Positions 19,280 to 29,094 are shown, counted from the first letter of the stretch. The stretch is DNA of 64,000 nucleotides from Bacillus mobilis (GCF_001884045.1 NZ_MACF01000046.1:496001-560000); one strand, 5' to 3'. Notes: generated from the letters alone by a model not told the origin. Numbers and translations: made by a program.

Positions 19280-19335
19280 CTTTGTGCCGAACTTTTTCTC
19301 GAAATGAGGAATGTTTATGGTGCAAAGTTTTTTTT
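19280..19335 (+). terminator. Riboswitch expression-platform terminator
   Basis: CTTTGTGCC (19280-19288) pairs with GGTGCAAAG (19319-19327, two G-T pairs), with an inner CTC/GAG hairpin, and is followed by eight T residues. It lies between the guanine aptamer and the GntR gene and is the expected OFF structure. Confidence 0.85.
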
Positions 19336-19496
19336 ATGCAGTAAAGAGTGAAAATTTTATCTTAAAAAATTATTAATATTTATTCGACAATTAAGTTTAT
19401 TTTTAGTGTTTAGCAATTTTTATTATGTTGTAAGTTGAAAAAAGAGAAAAGAAGTCTTACATCAGAGGTCGAATAATTGAAATGCGGGGGAGTCTT

Positions 19497-20222
19497 ATGT
19501 CAGTAAAATCCGATAGTCGTCACCTATATTTACGGGTGATTGATCACATCAAAGAAAAAATTAAAGATGGAGCTTACAAAGAAAGACAGAAGTTACCATC
19601 AGAGTTTGATTTAGCGAAAGAACTTGGTGTAAGTAGGGCGACTTTAAGGGAAGCGCTGCGTATTTTAGAAGAAGAAAATGTTGTCATTCGTAGACATGGT
19701 GTAGGGACATTTGTAAATGCAAAGCCGTTATTTTCTTCTGGGATTGAACAACTTTCCAGCATTACAGATATGATTTCTAGTGTGGGGAAAACACCAGGAA
19801 CTATCTTTTTATCATCATCTACAACAAGTTTAACAGAAGAAGAAAAAGAGAAGTTTAATAGTGACGATGGTTTTAATGCAGTAATGATTGAGCGTGTGCG
19901 TACAGCAGATGGGGAACCTGTTGTATATTGTATCGATAAACTTGCAAAAGAAATCTTGCCGGATTTATCGGGATACAACGAAGAATCATTGCTTACAGTG
20001 ATACATAACAATACGCATAAACGTATCACATACGCGGTTGCACACATTGAGCCAATTGGCTATCATCCGAAAATCTCACCGATTTTAGAATGTGAACCAG
20101 AAACAGCACTGCTAGTTTTAAAACAAATGCACTATGATCAAAATGATGAGCCAATCTTATATTCTATCAATTACTTTAGAGCTGACAAGTTTAGCTTCCA
20201 CGTATTAAGAAAACGTATGTAG
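19497..20222 (+). CDS. GntR-family transcriptional regulator with UTRA domain (YmfC-like)
   Basis: 241-residue regulator of the HutC-type GntR subfamily. The N-terminal winged helix reads [21 protein letters not shown], followed by [14 protein letters not shown]-terminal UTRA ligand-binding domain has [20 protein letters not shown]. YmfC occupies this place in B. subtilis. I chose the ATG at 19497 (MSVKSDSRH) with GGGGGAG just upstream. An ATG five codons earlier is possible but less well placed. It is the first gene after the guanine riboswitch and probably regulates the transporter genes that follow. That target is inferred from position. Confidence 0.86.
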   Translation: MSVKSDSRHLYLRVIDHIKEKIKDGAYKERQKLPSEFDLAKELGVSRATLREALRILEEENVVIRRHGVGTFVNAKPLFSSGIEQLSSITDMISSVGKTPGTIFLSSSTTSLTEEEKEKFNSDDGFNAVMIERVRTADGEPVVYCIDKLAKEILPDLSGYNEESLLTVIHNNTHKRITYAVAHIEPIGYHPKISPILECEPETALLVLKQMHYDQNDEPILYSINYFRADKFSFHVLRKRM

Positions 20223-20314
20223 GTAAGTTCCATTTTAGGGAGGTGACAGCAAGAAGTTAGGGACAGCAGCGTAAGAATAAAGAGAGATATATAATTTCAG
20301 GAGGGGTTTCTAGT

Positions 20315-21391
20315 ATGAAGAAAAAAACAGGTCTTTTATTATCATTAACATTAGCAGCAAGCACGGTTTTAGGTGCATGTGGTAACTCGGATAAGGCGAG
20401 CAGTGACAAGAAAGAAGATAAAGAATTCAAAGTTGGTATGGTAACAGATGTTGGGGGCGTTGATGATAAATCATTCAACCAATCTTCTTGGGAAGGTTTG
20501 AAAAAGTTTGGTAAAGATAATGGATTAAAGGAAAAAACAAATTATCGTTACCTACAGTCTGAAAAAGAAGCAGATTATATTCCGAACTTAAAGAAATTCT
20601 CAAAAGATAAGTATGATTTATCTTTCGGAATCGGTTATAAATTAGAAGGTGCAATTAAAGAAGTTGCAAAAGAGTCTCCAAAACAACAATTCGCAATCGT
20701 TGATACTGTTGTAGATGCACCAAACGTAACAAGCATTACATTTAAAGATCATGAAGGATCATTCCTTGTGGGTGCGGTAGCAGCTATGTCAACAAAATCG
20801 AATAAAGTAGGATTTGTTGGTGGAATGAAGAGTGATTTAATTAGTAAATTCGAAAATGGATTTAAAGCCGGTGCAAAGGCAGTAAATCCAAACATTGAAA
20901 TCGTATCTGAATATGCGGAAGCATTTGATAAACCTGAAAAAGGTACAGTTCTTGCATCAGCAATGTATGGTCAAGGTGTAGATGTAATTTATCATGCTGC
21001 TGGTGGTACAGGTAACGGCGTATTCACTGAAGCGAAAAACCGTAAGAAAAAAGGTGAAAATGTTTGGGTAATCGGTGTTGACCGTGACCAAAACCAAGAA
21101 GGTATGCCTGAAAATGTAACATTAACTTCAATGGTAAAACGTGTAGATATCGCTGTTGAAAAAGTAGCACAAGAAGCGAAAGATGGTAAATTAAAAGGCG
21201 GTAAAGTAGAAGCGTTTGGCTTAAAAGATGACGGTGTTGGTATAGCAAAAACAACTGACAACGTGAAAAAAGTTAACCCTGAAATTTTAACAAAAGTAGA
21301 AGAGCTTGAAAAGAAAATTACAGATGGTGAAATTAAAGTACCAGCTACAGATAAAGAGTATAAAGAATATGAAGCTTCTCTAAAAAAATAA
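20315..21391 (+). CDS. nupN: BMP-family nucleoside-binding lipoprotein
   Basis: Substrate-binding lipoprotein of the Bmp/PnrA family, matching B. subtilis NupN (YufN) of the guanosine transporter. The lipoprotein signal has lipobox LGAC with the lipidated cysteine at residue 22. The mature part starts with charged residues, then FKVGMVTDVGGVDDKSFNQSSWEGL, which defines the family. Length is 358 residues. The start follows AGGAGGGG. It lies 92 bases after the GntR gene, under the guanine riboswitch. A 12-bp hairpin without a T run separates it from the ABC genes. Confidence 0.92.
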   Translation: MKKKTGLLLSLTLAASTVLGACGNSDKASSDKKEDKEFKVGMVTDVGGVDDKSFNQSSWEGLKKFGKDNGLKEKTNYRYLQSEKEADYIPNLKKFSKDKYDLSFGIGYKLEGAIKEVAKESPKQQFAIVDTVVDAPNVTSITFKDHEGSFLVGAVAAMSTKSNKVGFVGGMKSDLISKFENGFKAGAKAVNPNIEIVSEYAEAFDKPEKGTVLASAMYGQGVDVIYHAAGGTGNGVFTEAKNRKKKGENVWVIGVDRDQNQEGMPENVTLTSMVKRVDIAVEKVAQEAKDGKLKGGKVEAFGLKDDGVGIAKTTDNVKKVNPEILTKVEELEKKITDGEIKVPATDKEYKEYEASLKK

Positions 21392-21403
21392 ATAGAGAAA
21401 TAG

Positions 21404-21432
21404 CAAAGGTTAGTTCATAGAACTAACCTTTG
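21404..21432 (+). promoter_or_regulatory. Intercistronic hairpin between nupN and nupO
   Basis: CAAAGGTTAGTT pairs perfectly with AACTAACCTTTG across a 5-base loop, but no T run follows. This suits an mRNA-stabilising or partial read-through element that keeps the binding-protein message in excess over the ABC genes, a common arrangement. That function is inferred. Confidence 0.6.
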
Positions 21433-21509
21433 TATGTATAAAACTTCCAAATTGCTTAATAAGTTAATAGTGTAATAGGGGAATGTTCCCTGTTAAAAGG
21501 AGGAACACA

Positions 21510-23042
21510 ATGGAATACGTAATTGAGATGAATAACATTACGAAAGTATTCCCAGGCATTGTAGCGAATGATGATATTACGCTGCAAGTAAAGCAGGGAG
21601 AAATACATGCTTTACTTGGAGAAAATGGTGCAGGGAAATCCACATTGATGAATGTACTATTTGGTTTGTATCAACCGGAACAAGGTGAAATTAAAATTAA
21701 AGGAAAGTCTGTAAACATTACCAATCCAAATGTGGCAAATGACCTTGGTATTGGAATGGTTCATCAGCACTTTATGCTTGTTCATAATTTTACAGTTACA
21801 GAGAATATTATTCTCGGAAATGAACCGAAGAAAAAAGGGAAAATTGCTGTTGAGGAAGCTGCTAAAGAAATTCAAAAACTGTCTGAACAATACGGATTAG
21901 CTGTAGATCCATATGCGAAAATACAGGATATTTCAGTTGGTATGCAGCAGCGTGTAGAGATTTTAAAAACACTTTACCGTGGTGCAGAAATTTTAATATT
22001 TGATGAACCGACAGCTGTGTTAACACCGCAAGAAATTCATGAGCTAATTCAAATTATGAAGAAGCTTGTACAAGAAGGAAAATCTATTGTTCTTATTACA
22101 CATAAGTTGAAAGAAATTATGGAAGTTTGCGATCGTTGTACGATTATTCGTAAAGGAAAAGGGATTGGAACGGTTGACGTTGCAAATACGGATGAAAATA
22201 AACTTGCAGAATTAATGGTCGGACGTCAAGTGAATTTTAAAACAGAAAAAATAGACGCGAAGCCAAAAGAAGAGGTACTTTCAATTGCAAATCTTGTTGT
22301 TCACGATGCACGTCAACTACCTGCTGTAAAAGGCCTTGACTTAACTGTTCGTGCGGGGGAAATTGTTGGAATTGCAGGGATTGATGGAAACGGACAAAGT
22401 GAATTGATAGAAGCAATTACTGGTTTACGAAAAGTTGAGTCAGGTTCTATTGCAATTAAAGGAAAAGAAATAACAAATTGGCCTGTTAGAAGGATAACAG
22501 AAGAAGGAATTGGTCATATTCCGGAAGATCGTCATAAACACGGCCTTGTTCTTGATTTTTCTGTTAGAGATAATATAGTTCTGCAAACGTACTATAAAAA
22601 TCCGTTTTCAAAGAAAGGGATTTTAAATTTTAGTAAAATTACAGAAAAAGCAAAGGCACTTATTGAACAGTTTGATGTACGTACACCTAGTGAGCAAACG
22701 TTAGCGCGCGCTTTATCTGGGGGGAATCAACAAAAAGCAATTATTGCACGTGAAGTAGACCGTGATCCAGATTTATTAATTGCGGCACAGCCAACACGTG
22801 GTTTAGATGTAGGAGCAATTGAATTTATTCATAAGAGATTAATAGAGCAGAGGGATAAAGGAAAAGGTGTATTACTTTTATCTTTAGAGTTAGATGAAAT
22901 CTTAAATGTTAGTGACCGAATTGCTGTTATTTATGAAGGGGAAATTGTAGCAATTGTTGATGCGAAAGAAACGAATGAACAACAGCTTGGATTGTTAATG
23001 GCTGGAGGAACAAAGAAGGAGCAGGTGGGTACAAATGGCTAA
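21510..23042 (+). CDS. nupO: Nucleoside ABC transporter, duplicated ATPase subunit
   Basis: Cytoplasmic ATPase with two ABC domains in one chain, matching NupO (YufO). The first domain has GENGAGKST, the signature SVGMQQRVEIL and ILIFDEPTAVLTP. The second has a degenerate Walker A (GIDGNGQSE) but a good signature ALSGGNQQKAIIARE, as is usual for this family. The start was placed at 21510 because AAAAGGAGG precedes it at ideal spacing, giving 510 residues; a longer frame begins at 21483. Its 3' end overlaps nupP by eight bases. Confidence 0.94.
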   Translation: MEYVIEMNNITKVFPGIVANDDITLQVKQGEIHALLGENGAGKSTLMNVLFGLYQPEQGEIKIKGKSVNITNPNVANDLGIGMVHQHFMLVHNFTVTENIILGNEPKKKGKIAVEEAAKEIQKLSEQYGLAVDPYAKIQDISVGMQQRVEILKTLYRGAEILIFDEPTAVLTPQEIHELIQIMKKLVQEGKSIVLITHKLKEIMEVCDRCTIIRKGKGIGTVDVANTDENKLAELMVGRQVNFKTEKIDAKPKEEVLSIANLVVHDARQLPAVKGLDLTVRAGEIVGIAGIDGNGQSELIEAITGLRKVESGSIAIKGKEITNWPVRRITEEGIGHIPEDRHKHGLVLDFSVRDNIVLQTYYKNPFSKKGILNFSKITEKAKALIEQFDVRTPSEQTLARALSGGNQQKAIIAREVDRDPDLLIAAQPTRGLDVGAIEFIHKRLIEQRDKGKGVLLLSLELDEILNVSDRIAVIYEGEIVAIVDAKETNEQQLGLLMAGGTKKEQVGTNG

Positions 23043-24093
23043 AAAACTTTTAACAGAACGAACGATAAATATTTTAGTCCCAGTACTATCCGTTATTTTC
23101 GGCTTACTTGTCGGAGCAATTGTAATGCTAGTTAGTGGCTATGATCCGATTGTTGGTTATAGTGCACTTTGGACAGGAATGTTCGGTAGCCCAAGTGCAA
23201 TAGGTGAAACGCTTCGTACAATGATCCCGCTTATTCTTGCCGGCTTATCAGTGGCGTTTGCATTTCGTACAGGTTTATTTAATATCGGGGTAGAGGGTCA
23301 ATTACTAGTTGGTTGGCTTGCAGCAGTTTGGTTCGGTTATGCAGTTTCGCTACCAGCTGTTCTTCACATTCCGTTATCTATTTTATTTGCAGCATTGGTA
23401 GGTGGAATTTGGGGTTTCATCCCTGGGTATTTAAAGGGGAAATTTCAAGTTAATGAAGTTATTGTAACAATTATGATGAACTATATTGCGTTATACGTAA
23501 CATATGACATTATTAAGCGTTTCTTGCATGAGGGTAATGATAAAACGTACGACATCAAAGCGAGTGCGTCATTATCTTCAGACTGGCTTGCTGCCATCAC
23601 TGATGGTTCGCGCCTTCACTGGGGAATTGTTGTAGCAATTTTAATAGCTATTTTAATGTGGTTCTTATTAGATCGAACAACTTTAGGGTATGAATTAAAG
23701 TCGGTAGGATTTAATCAACATGCTTCCCAATATGCTGGTATGAAGGTTTCTCGCAATGTAGTATTCTCTATGACAATTGCTGGTGCATTTGCGGGGATTG
23801 GTGGAGCGATGGAAGGGTTAGGAACATTCCAAAGTATGACAGCAATGTCTTCGTTTACAGGAGTAGGATTTGACGGGATTGCCGTAGCCTTACTTGGGGG
23901 GAATAATCCGTTTGGTATTATCCTTTCAGCTTTATTATTTGGTGGTTTGAAAAGTGCTTCCCCTCAAATGAACTTTGAGGCAGATGTACCATCAGAGCTT
24001 ATTAATGTGATTATTGCATGTATCATCTTCTTTGTTGCATGTAGTTATGTGTTAAGATGGGCGCTTACACGCATGAGCAAGGAGGGGAAATAA
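23035..24093 (+). CDS. nupP: Nucleoside ABC transporter permease
   Basis: Integral membrane permease of the branched-chain amino acid/nucleoside type, 352 residues with about eight to ten hydrophobic segments. The typical core AFRTGLFNIGVEGQLLVGW is at about residues 80-98, and AGIGGAMEGLG appears in the second half. It overlaps nupO by eight bases and abuts nupQ with no gap, so the four transporter genes form one translationally coupled unit. Its start lies within the end of nupO, after AAGGAGCAGGTGGG. Confidence 0.92.
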   Translation: MAKKLLTERTINILVPVLSVIFGLLVGAIVMLVSGYDPIVGYSALWTGMFGSPSAIGETLRTMIPLILAGLSVAFAFRTGLFNIGVEGQLLVGWLAAVWFGYAVSLPAVLHIPLSILFAALVGGIWGFIPGYLKGKFQVNEVIVTIMMNYIALYVTYDIIKRFLHEGNDKTYDIKASASLSSDWLAAITDGSRLHWGIVVAILIAILMWFLLDRTTLGYELKSVGFNQHASQYAGMKVSRNVVFSMTIAGAFAGIGGAMEGLGTFQSMTAMSSFTGVGFDGIAVALLGGNNPFGIILSALLFGGLKSASPQMNFEADVPSELINVIIACIIFFVACSYVLRWALTRMSKEGK

Positions 24094-25053
24094 ATGAGCT
24101 TTTTAGATATATTAGCCATTCTTGTGACGGGTACGTTATATACATCAGCACCTATAATTTTTACAGCACTAGGTGGTGTATTTAGTGAACGGTCAGGTGT
24201 TGTAAATATAGGGTTAGAAGGACTAATGCTATTTGGTGCATGTATTGGAGTTGTTACAAACTTATTAATGGGTGATACTTGGGGAACGATGACTCCGTGG
24301 ATTGCGTTATTATTTGCGGCAATTGGTAGTGGATTATTTGCATTACTTCATGCGGTAGCATCTATTACATTCCGAGCGGATCAAGTTGTAAGTGGTGTAG
24401 CGATTAACTTCTTATCTCTTGGATTAACGGTATTTGCAATTAAGAAGATTTTTGATAAAGGACAGACTGACTTTATTCAGTACCGTATTGAAAAGATTGA
24501 TATTCCAGGCCTTTCGGATATTCCGGTTTTAGGGAAGATATTCTTCTCGAACGTACCGATAACGTCGTATATTGCTATTATTTTAGCATTCGTTGTTTGG
24601 TATGTTATTTATAAAACACCGTTCGGTCTGCGTCTTCGTGCGGTTGGTGAGCATCCAATGGCAGCTGATACGATGGGGATTAACGTATATAAAATGCGCT
24701 ATATTGGTGTTTGTATATCAGGTGTGTTTGCTGGAATTGGTGGAGCAATTTTTGCGATGTCAATTTCTAATAACTTCTCAGGGGCAACTATTACTGGACA
24801 AGGTTTCTTAGCGTTAGCTGCTATGATCTTTGGGAAGTGGAATCCACTAGGTGCATTAGGTGCAGCGCTATTCTTTGGTTTTGCACAATCGTTAAGTGTA
24901 ACAGGTGGAACAATTCCTGTGTTAGATCAAATTCCGAGTGTTTTATTAACGATATTACCGTATGTATTTACAATATTAGCACTTGTTGGTTTTGTAGGTC
25001 GTTCTGAAGCTCCGAAAGCATTAGGAACACCTTATGAAAAAGGAAAACGATAA
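24094..25053 (+). CDS. nupQ: Nucleoside ABC transporter permease, second subunit
   Basis: Partner permease of 319 residues with repeated hydrophobic segments and the family core FSERSGVVNIGLEGLMLFGA near residues 29-48, and AGIGGAIFAMSISNNFSG later. It starts immediately after the nupP stop, with AAGGAGGGG upstream inside nupP. It pairs with NupP to form the channel of the guanosine/nucleoside importer, and it ends the unit before a terminator. Confidence 0.92.
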   Translation: MSFLDILAILVTGTLYTSAPIIFTALGGVFSERSGVVNIGLEGLMLFGACIGVVTNLLMGDTWGTMTPWIALLFAAIGSGLFALLHAVASITFRADQVVSGVAINFLSLGLTVFAIKKIFDKGQTDFIQYRIEKIDIPGLSDIPVLGKIFFSNVPITSYIAIILAFVVWYVIYKTPFGLRLRAVGEHPMAADTMGINVYKMRYIGVCISGVFAGIGGAIFAMSISNNFSGATITGQGFLALAAMIFGKWNPLGALGAALFFGFAQSLSVTGGTIPVLDQIPSVLLTILPYVFTILALVGFVGRSEAPKALGTPYEKGKR

Positions 25054-25057
25054 GTAT

Positions 25058-25090
25058 AAAAAAAGCTCGCACATTAGTGCGGGCTTTTTT
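25058..25090 (+). terminator. Intrinsic terminator after nupQ
   Basis: AAAAAAAGCTCGCAC pairs with GTGCGGGCTTTTTT (one T-G pair), loop ATTA. Confidence 0.9.
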
Positions 25091-25252
25091 ACATAGACTA
25101 TATTTAATACGGAATTTTACGATGTTCCTTACAAATGAAAGTTTTTAGAAAGAGCCTAATGTAAGTATAGTGAGGAAGAAAAGTTGATTTTTTATTTCTA
25201 AAAACTGTATATTGAAGAGGAATATTCCTACATACGCAAAGGAGGGCTATAA

Positions 25253-26527
25253 ATGAAACTAATGGAACAACAGTTACATGAGTTAGGTGGTTTACGAGTA
25301 CATATTATTCCAACAGATAAATATAAAACAAATACTTTTGTATTTCGTTTGAAAGCACCTTTAAATGAGGAGACGGTGACAGAGCGTGCCCTATTGCCAT
25401 ACGTATTGCAAAGTGCGACAGAAAAGCTTCCTTCTGTAATTCGTCTTCGTCAATATTTAGAAGAATTATACGGATCTTCTTTGGCAGTAGATGTAAGTAA
25501 AAAAGGTGAAGACCATATTATCTCTATTTATGTGGACATTGCAAATGAAGTATATTTGCATGATGCACCACCGTTATTTGAAAAAGCGCTTTCTATGTTA
25601 TCGGATATAGTTTTACATCCAGCGACAGAAGGGAACGGTTTTCTACCTTCTATCGTAGAAAGTGAAAAAAGAGCGCTCTTGCAACGAATTGAAGCTACGT
25701 ATGATGATAAAATGCGCTATGCAAACGAGCGTTTAATTGAAGAAATGTGTAAAGTAGAACCGTATCGTTTAAGTGCAAATGGGAAAAAAGAGAGTGTTTC
25801 TTCTATTACAAATGAAAGTTTGTATCAATATTATCAAAAAGTGTTAGCGGAAGATGAAATGGATCTATACATTATTGGTGATATTTCAGAAAACGCAGTG
25901 GATCTTGTAAGTAAGTATTTTTCTATTTCGGAGCGTCCTGTGAGGGAAAGAAATGTACTTCTTCATAAGAGAAATAATGAAGAGAAAGAAGTTGTAGAAA
26001 AACAAGAATTAAAGCAAAGTAAATTACACATCGGCTATCGTACGTTTATTACGTATAAAGATGAAGATTATTTTGCGCTGCAATTGTTCAATGGATTGTT
26101 TGGAGGATTTTCTCATTCGAAGTTATTCGTTAACGTCCGTGAAAAAAATAGTTTAGCGTACTATGCGGCATCCCGCTTTGAAAGTCATAAAGGCTTATTG
26201 TTTGTCATGTCAGGGATCGAAGCGAAAAATTATGAAAAAGCTGTTGAGATTATTAAAGAACAAATGTTAGCGATGCAAAATGGTGATTTTTCTGAAGAAG
26301 AGATGCATCAAACGAAAAGTGTCATTCAAAATCAAATATTAGAGGCGATTGATACACCGCGCGGATTTGTGGAAATGCTGTATCATGGCATTATTTCAGA
26401 CCGTACGCGTCCGGTTGAAGAATGGCTTACAGGTATTGAAAGCGTGACGAAAGAAGAGATTGTGAAAGTTGCTAAAAATATTGAACTAGATACAATTTAC
26501 TTTTTACAAGGAACGGAGGGAGAATAA
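25253..26527 (+). CDS. ymfF: M16-family protein YmfF, zinc motif absent
   Basis: 424-residue protein of the insulinase (M16) superfamily, matching YmfF. The place where HXXEH should be reads RALLPYVLQSATEKLPS, so the zinc ligands are missing and it is probably not a protease alone. C-terminal M16 features remain (NGLFGGFSHSKLFVNVREKNSLAYYA). It abuts ymfH, which has an intact motif, suggesting a heteromeric enzyme with one catalytic and one structural subunit, as in other M16B pairs. The start follows AAAGGAGGG. Confidence 0.9.
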   Translation: MKLMEQQLHELGGLRVHIIPTDKYKTNTFVFRLKAPLNEETVTERALLPYVLQSATEKLPSVIRLRQYLEELYGSSLAVDVSKKGEDHIISIYVDIANEVYLHDAPPLFEKALSMLSDIVLHPATEGNGFLPSIVESEKRALLQRIEATYDDKMRYANERLIEEMCKVEPYRLSANGKKESVSSITNESLYQYYQKVLAEDEMDLYIIGDISENAVDLVSKYFSISERPVRERNVLLHKRNNEEKEVVEKQELKQSKLHIGYRTFITYKDEDYFALQLFNGLFGGFSHSKLFVNVREKNSLAYYAASRFESHKGLLFVMSGIEAKNYEKAVEIIKEQMLAMQNGDFSEEEMHQTKSVIQNQILEAIDTPRGFVEMLYHGIISDRTRPVEEWLTGIESVTKEEIVKVAKNIELDTIYFLQGTEGE

Positions 26528-27814
26528 ATGGAGAAAATTGTTTATGAGCAATTAAAAGAGACACTCTATTATGAAAAACTTCCTAATGGATTAGATGTAT
26601 ATATTTTACCTAAGCAAGGATTTAATAAAACATTTGCAACGTTTACGACAAAATATGGTTCTATGGATAATACATTCGTACCATTAGGTAAAGAAGAAAT
26701 GATTCGTGTGCCTGATGGAATTGCTCATTTTCTTGAGCATAAATTATTTGAAAAAGAAGATCATGATGCTTTCCAATTGTTTAGCAAACAAGGAGCATCG
26801 GCAAATGCTTTTACATCTTTCACAAGAACAGCTTACCTTTTTTCATGTACATCAAATGTAGAACAAAATTTAAATACATTGCTAAACTTCGTACAAGAGC
26901 CTTACTTCTCTGAAAAAACAGTTGAAAAAGAGAAGGGGATTATTGGGCAAGAAATTCAAATGTATCAAGATAATCCAGATTGGCGTTTATACTTCGGTTT
27001 AATTGATAGCTTGTTTGTAAAGCACCCAATTAAAATCGATATTGCAGGGACAATCGAGTCTATTAGTAAAATTACGAAAGACCTATTGTATGAATGTTAT
27101 GAAACATTTTATCATCCGAGCAATATGTTACTATTTGTTGTGGGTGCGATTGATCCAGAGAAAACAATGGATTTAGTACGTGAAAATCAAGCGAAAAAAG
27201 ATTATAAAAACCAACCAGAAATTGTACGTTCATTTGAAGAAGAACCAGATGAGGTAAATGAAAAGAAGAAAATTATTTCAATGCCTGTACAAACACCGAA
27301 ATGTTTAGTCGGTATTAAGGCGACGAATTTAAAAGAAAAAGGGAAAGCTCTTTTAAAACAAGAAATTGCGCTTACGTTACTTTTAGATTATTTATTTGGA
27401 AAAAGCTCCGTTCATTACGAATCTTTATATAACGAAGGGCTTATTGACGATTCGTTCTCGTATGATTATACGGAAGAGAATAACTTCGGTTTTGCAATGG
27501 TTGGCGGCGATACGAAGCAACCTGATGAGCTGGAAGAGCGTTTGAAAGGTATTTTATTAAATACAAATTATGATCAATTAGATGAGGCGGCATTAGAACG
27601 AGTAAAGAAAAAGAAAATAGGTGGCTTTTTACGCTCCTTGAATTCACCGGAATATATTGCAAATCAGTTTACACGATATGCATTTAATGAATCGAGTCTG
27701 TTTGAAGCATTAACTGTATTAGAAGGGTTAACTGTTCAAGATTTACAAGAAGTAGCGAAAACATTATTATCAGAAGAAAGAATGAGCGTTTGTCAGGTTT
27801 TACCGAAGAAATAA
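26528..27814 (+). CDS. ymfH: M16-family zinc protease YmfH
   Basis: 428-residue M16 peptidase, probable catalytic partner of YmfF. The inverted zinc motif HFLEH appears in GIAHFLEHKLFEKEDHDAF and the third ligand region in GIIGQEIQMYQDNPDW. Its ATG directly follows the ymfF stop, with GGAGGGAG in the end of ymfF. The physiological substrate is not established. A 17-bp stem terminator follows, so ymfFH is a two-gene unit. Confidence 0.92.
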   Translation: MEKIVYEQLKETLYYEKLPNGLDVYILPKQGFNKTFATFTTKYGSMDNTFVPLGKEEMIRVPDGIAHFLEHKLFEKEDHDAFQLFSKQGASANAFTSFTRTAYLFSCTSNVEQNLNTLLNFVQEPYFSEKTVEKEKGIIGQEIQMYQDNPDWRLYFGLIDSLFVKHPIKIDIAGTIESISKITKDLLYECYETFYHPSNMLLFVVGAIDPEKTMDLVRENQAKKDYKNQPEIVRSFEEEPDEVNEKKKIISMPVQTPKCLVGIKATNLKEKGKALLKQEIALTLLLDYLFGKSSVHYESLYNEGLIDDSFSYDYTEENNFGFAMVGGDTKQPDELEERLKGILLNTNYDQLDEAALERVKKKKIGGFLRSLNSPEYIANQFTRYAFNESSLFEALTVLEGLTVQDLQEVAKTLLSEERMSVCQVLPKK

Positions 27815-27825
27815 AAGGTTTCATA

Positions 27826-27879
27826 ATAATACCCTCATCTTATCATTGATAAATTGTAAGATGAGGGTATTATTTATTT
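27826..27879 (+). terminator. Intrinsic terminator after ymfH
   Basis: Perfect 17-bp stem (27826-27842 with 27857-27873), 14-base loop, moderately T-rich tail. It may also act from the opposite direction. Confidence 0.82.
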
Positions 27880-27917
27880 GTAGGATAAAGATTTTGTTGA
27901 GATAAGAGAGGAATTAT

Positions 27918-28631
27918 ATGAAAAAGTATGCATTAGTAACTGGAGGGAGCGGAGGGATTGGCTCTGCTATTTCAAAACAATTAATTCAAGATGGATATAC
28001 AGTATATGTTCATTATAATAACAGTGAAGAGAAAGTGAATGAGTTGCAGAAAGAATGGGGTGAAGTGATTCCCATTCAAGCCAATTTAGCTTCTGCTGAT
28101 GGAGCAGAGCAATTGTGGGAACAAATTGAACAGCCTCTTGATGTTATCGTATATGCAGCTGGGAAGAGTATATTTGGACTCGTAACAGATGTAACGAACG
28201 ATGAATTAAATTATATGGTAGAACTTCAAGTGAAGAGTATTTATAAATTATTATCAAAGGCACTGCCATCTATGATTCAGCGGAGAAGTGGCAATATTGT
28301 ACTTATTTCGTCTATATGGGGACAAATTGGCGCATCATGTGAAGTGCTTTACTCGATGGTAAAAGGTGCACAAAATTCATATGTTAAAGCTTTAGCAAAA
28401 GAAGTATCATTAAGTGGAGTAAGAGTGAATGCGGTATCGCCAGGTGCAATTGAAACGGAAATGTTAAACGTATTTTCAGAAGAGGATAAGAATGGGATTG
28501 CTGAAGAGATTCCGTTAGGCAGGTTGGGACTACCAGACGAAGTAGCGAAAACAGTGTCATTCCTCGTATCGCCAGGTGCATCTTACATAACGGGACAAAT
28601 TATCGGAGTGAACGGCGGTTGGCATTGCTAA
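27918..28631 (+). CDS. ymfI: Short-chain dehydrogenase YmfI (EF-P modification reductase)
   Basis: NAD(P)-dependent SDR of 237 residues. The cofactor motif TGGSGGIG is at residues 8-15. The catalytic serine lies in VLISSIWG and the tyrosine/lysine pair in YSMVKGAQNSY. In B. subtilis YmfI reduces 5-aminopentanone on elongation factor P to 5-aminopentanol. The same role is inferred here from synteny (ymfH-ymfI-ymfJ) and family. The start follows AGAGAGGAA. Confidence 0.9.
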   Translation: MKKYALVTGGSGGIGSAISKQLIQDGYTVYVHYNNSEEKVNELQKEWGEVIPIQANLASADGAEQLWEQIEQPLDVIVYAAGKSIFGLVTDVTNDELNYMVELQVKSIYKLLSKALPSMIQRRSGNIVLISSIWGQIGASCEVLYSMVKGAQNSYVKALAKEVSLSGVRVNAVSPGAIETEMLNVFSEEDKNGIAEEIPLGRLGLPDEVAKTVSFLVSPGASYITGQIIGVNGGWHC

Positions 28632-28706
28632 AAATTTCTTACATAAAAAATAAAAAACTGTACAAATTAAGCATGATTCTATTACTAAGTAGTGAGGTGC
28701 TTACAC

Positions 28707-28955
28707 ATGTCAGTTTTAGATAATTTTGATCAATGGAAGAGCTTTTTAGGAGAAAGATTAGAACAGGCATCAGGAAAAGGTCTTGATGGCGGTGCTGTAT
28801 CAGATATGGCATTTCGTGTTGGAGATTATTTAGCAAATGAAGTAGAAGCGCGCAACGATCAAGAGAAATTATTGTCTGAGCTTTGGAAAGTTGCTGATGA
28901 ACAAGAGCAACATACAATCGCAAACTTAATGGTGAAGTTTGTACAACATAAGTAA
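28707..28955 (+). CDS. ymfJ: DUF3243 family protein YmfJ
   Basis: Small acidic protein of 82 residues, starting MSVLDNFDQWKSFLGERL and ending near ANLMVKFVQHK, matching YmfJ. Function unknown. GAGGTG lies seven bases before the ATG at 28707, so that start was preferred to the in-frame ATG at 28692. It is monocistronic by appearance, with a perfect palindromic terminator at its stop. Confidence 0.88.
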   Translation: MSVLDNFDQWKSFLGERLEQASGKGLDGGAVSDMAFRVGDYLANEVEARNDQEKLLSELWKVADEQEQHTIANLMVKFVQHK

Positions 28956-28990
28956 AAAATAGAGAGGAGATTCTCCTCTCTATTTTTTTT
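28955..28990 (+). terminator. Intrinsic terminator after ymfJ
   Basis: AAAATAGAGAGGAGA pairs with its perfect complement and is followed by a long T run. Confidence 0.93.
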
Positions 28991-29094
28991 GTATAATAAT
29001 AACGCGGGTTAGATTATACATTTAGCTTCCCTATTAAGGTGAAATCATATAATATAGTACGTAGGTGTAAAGTAAGCAAGGGGAGTGATCTTGG

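Noticed and set aside
19150-19344. 64-codon + strand ORF
   Set aside because: It coincides with the guanine riboswitch aptamer and its terminator, which explain the sequence fully.
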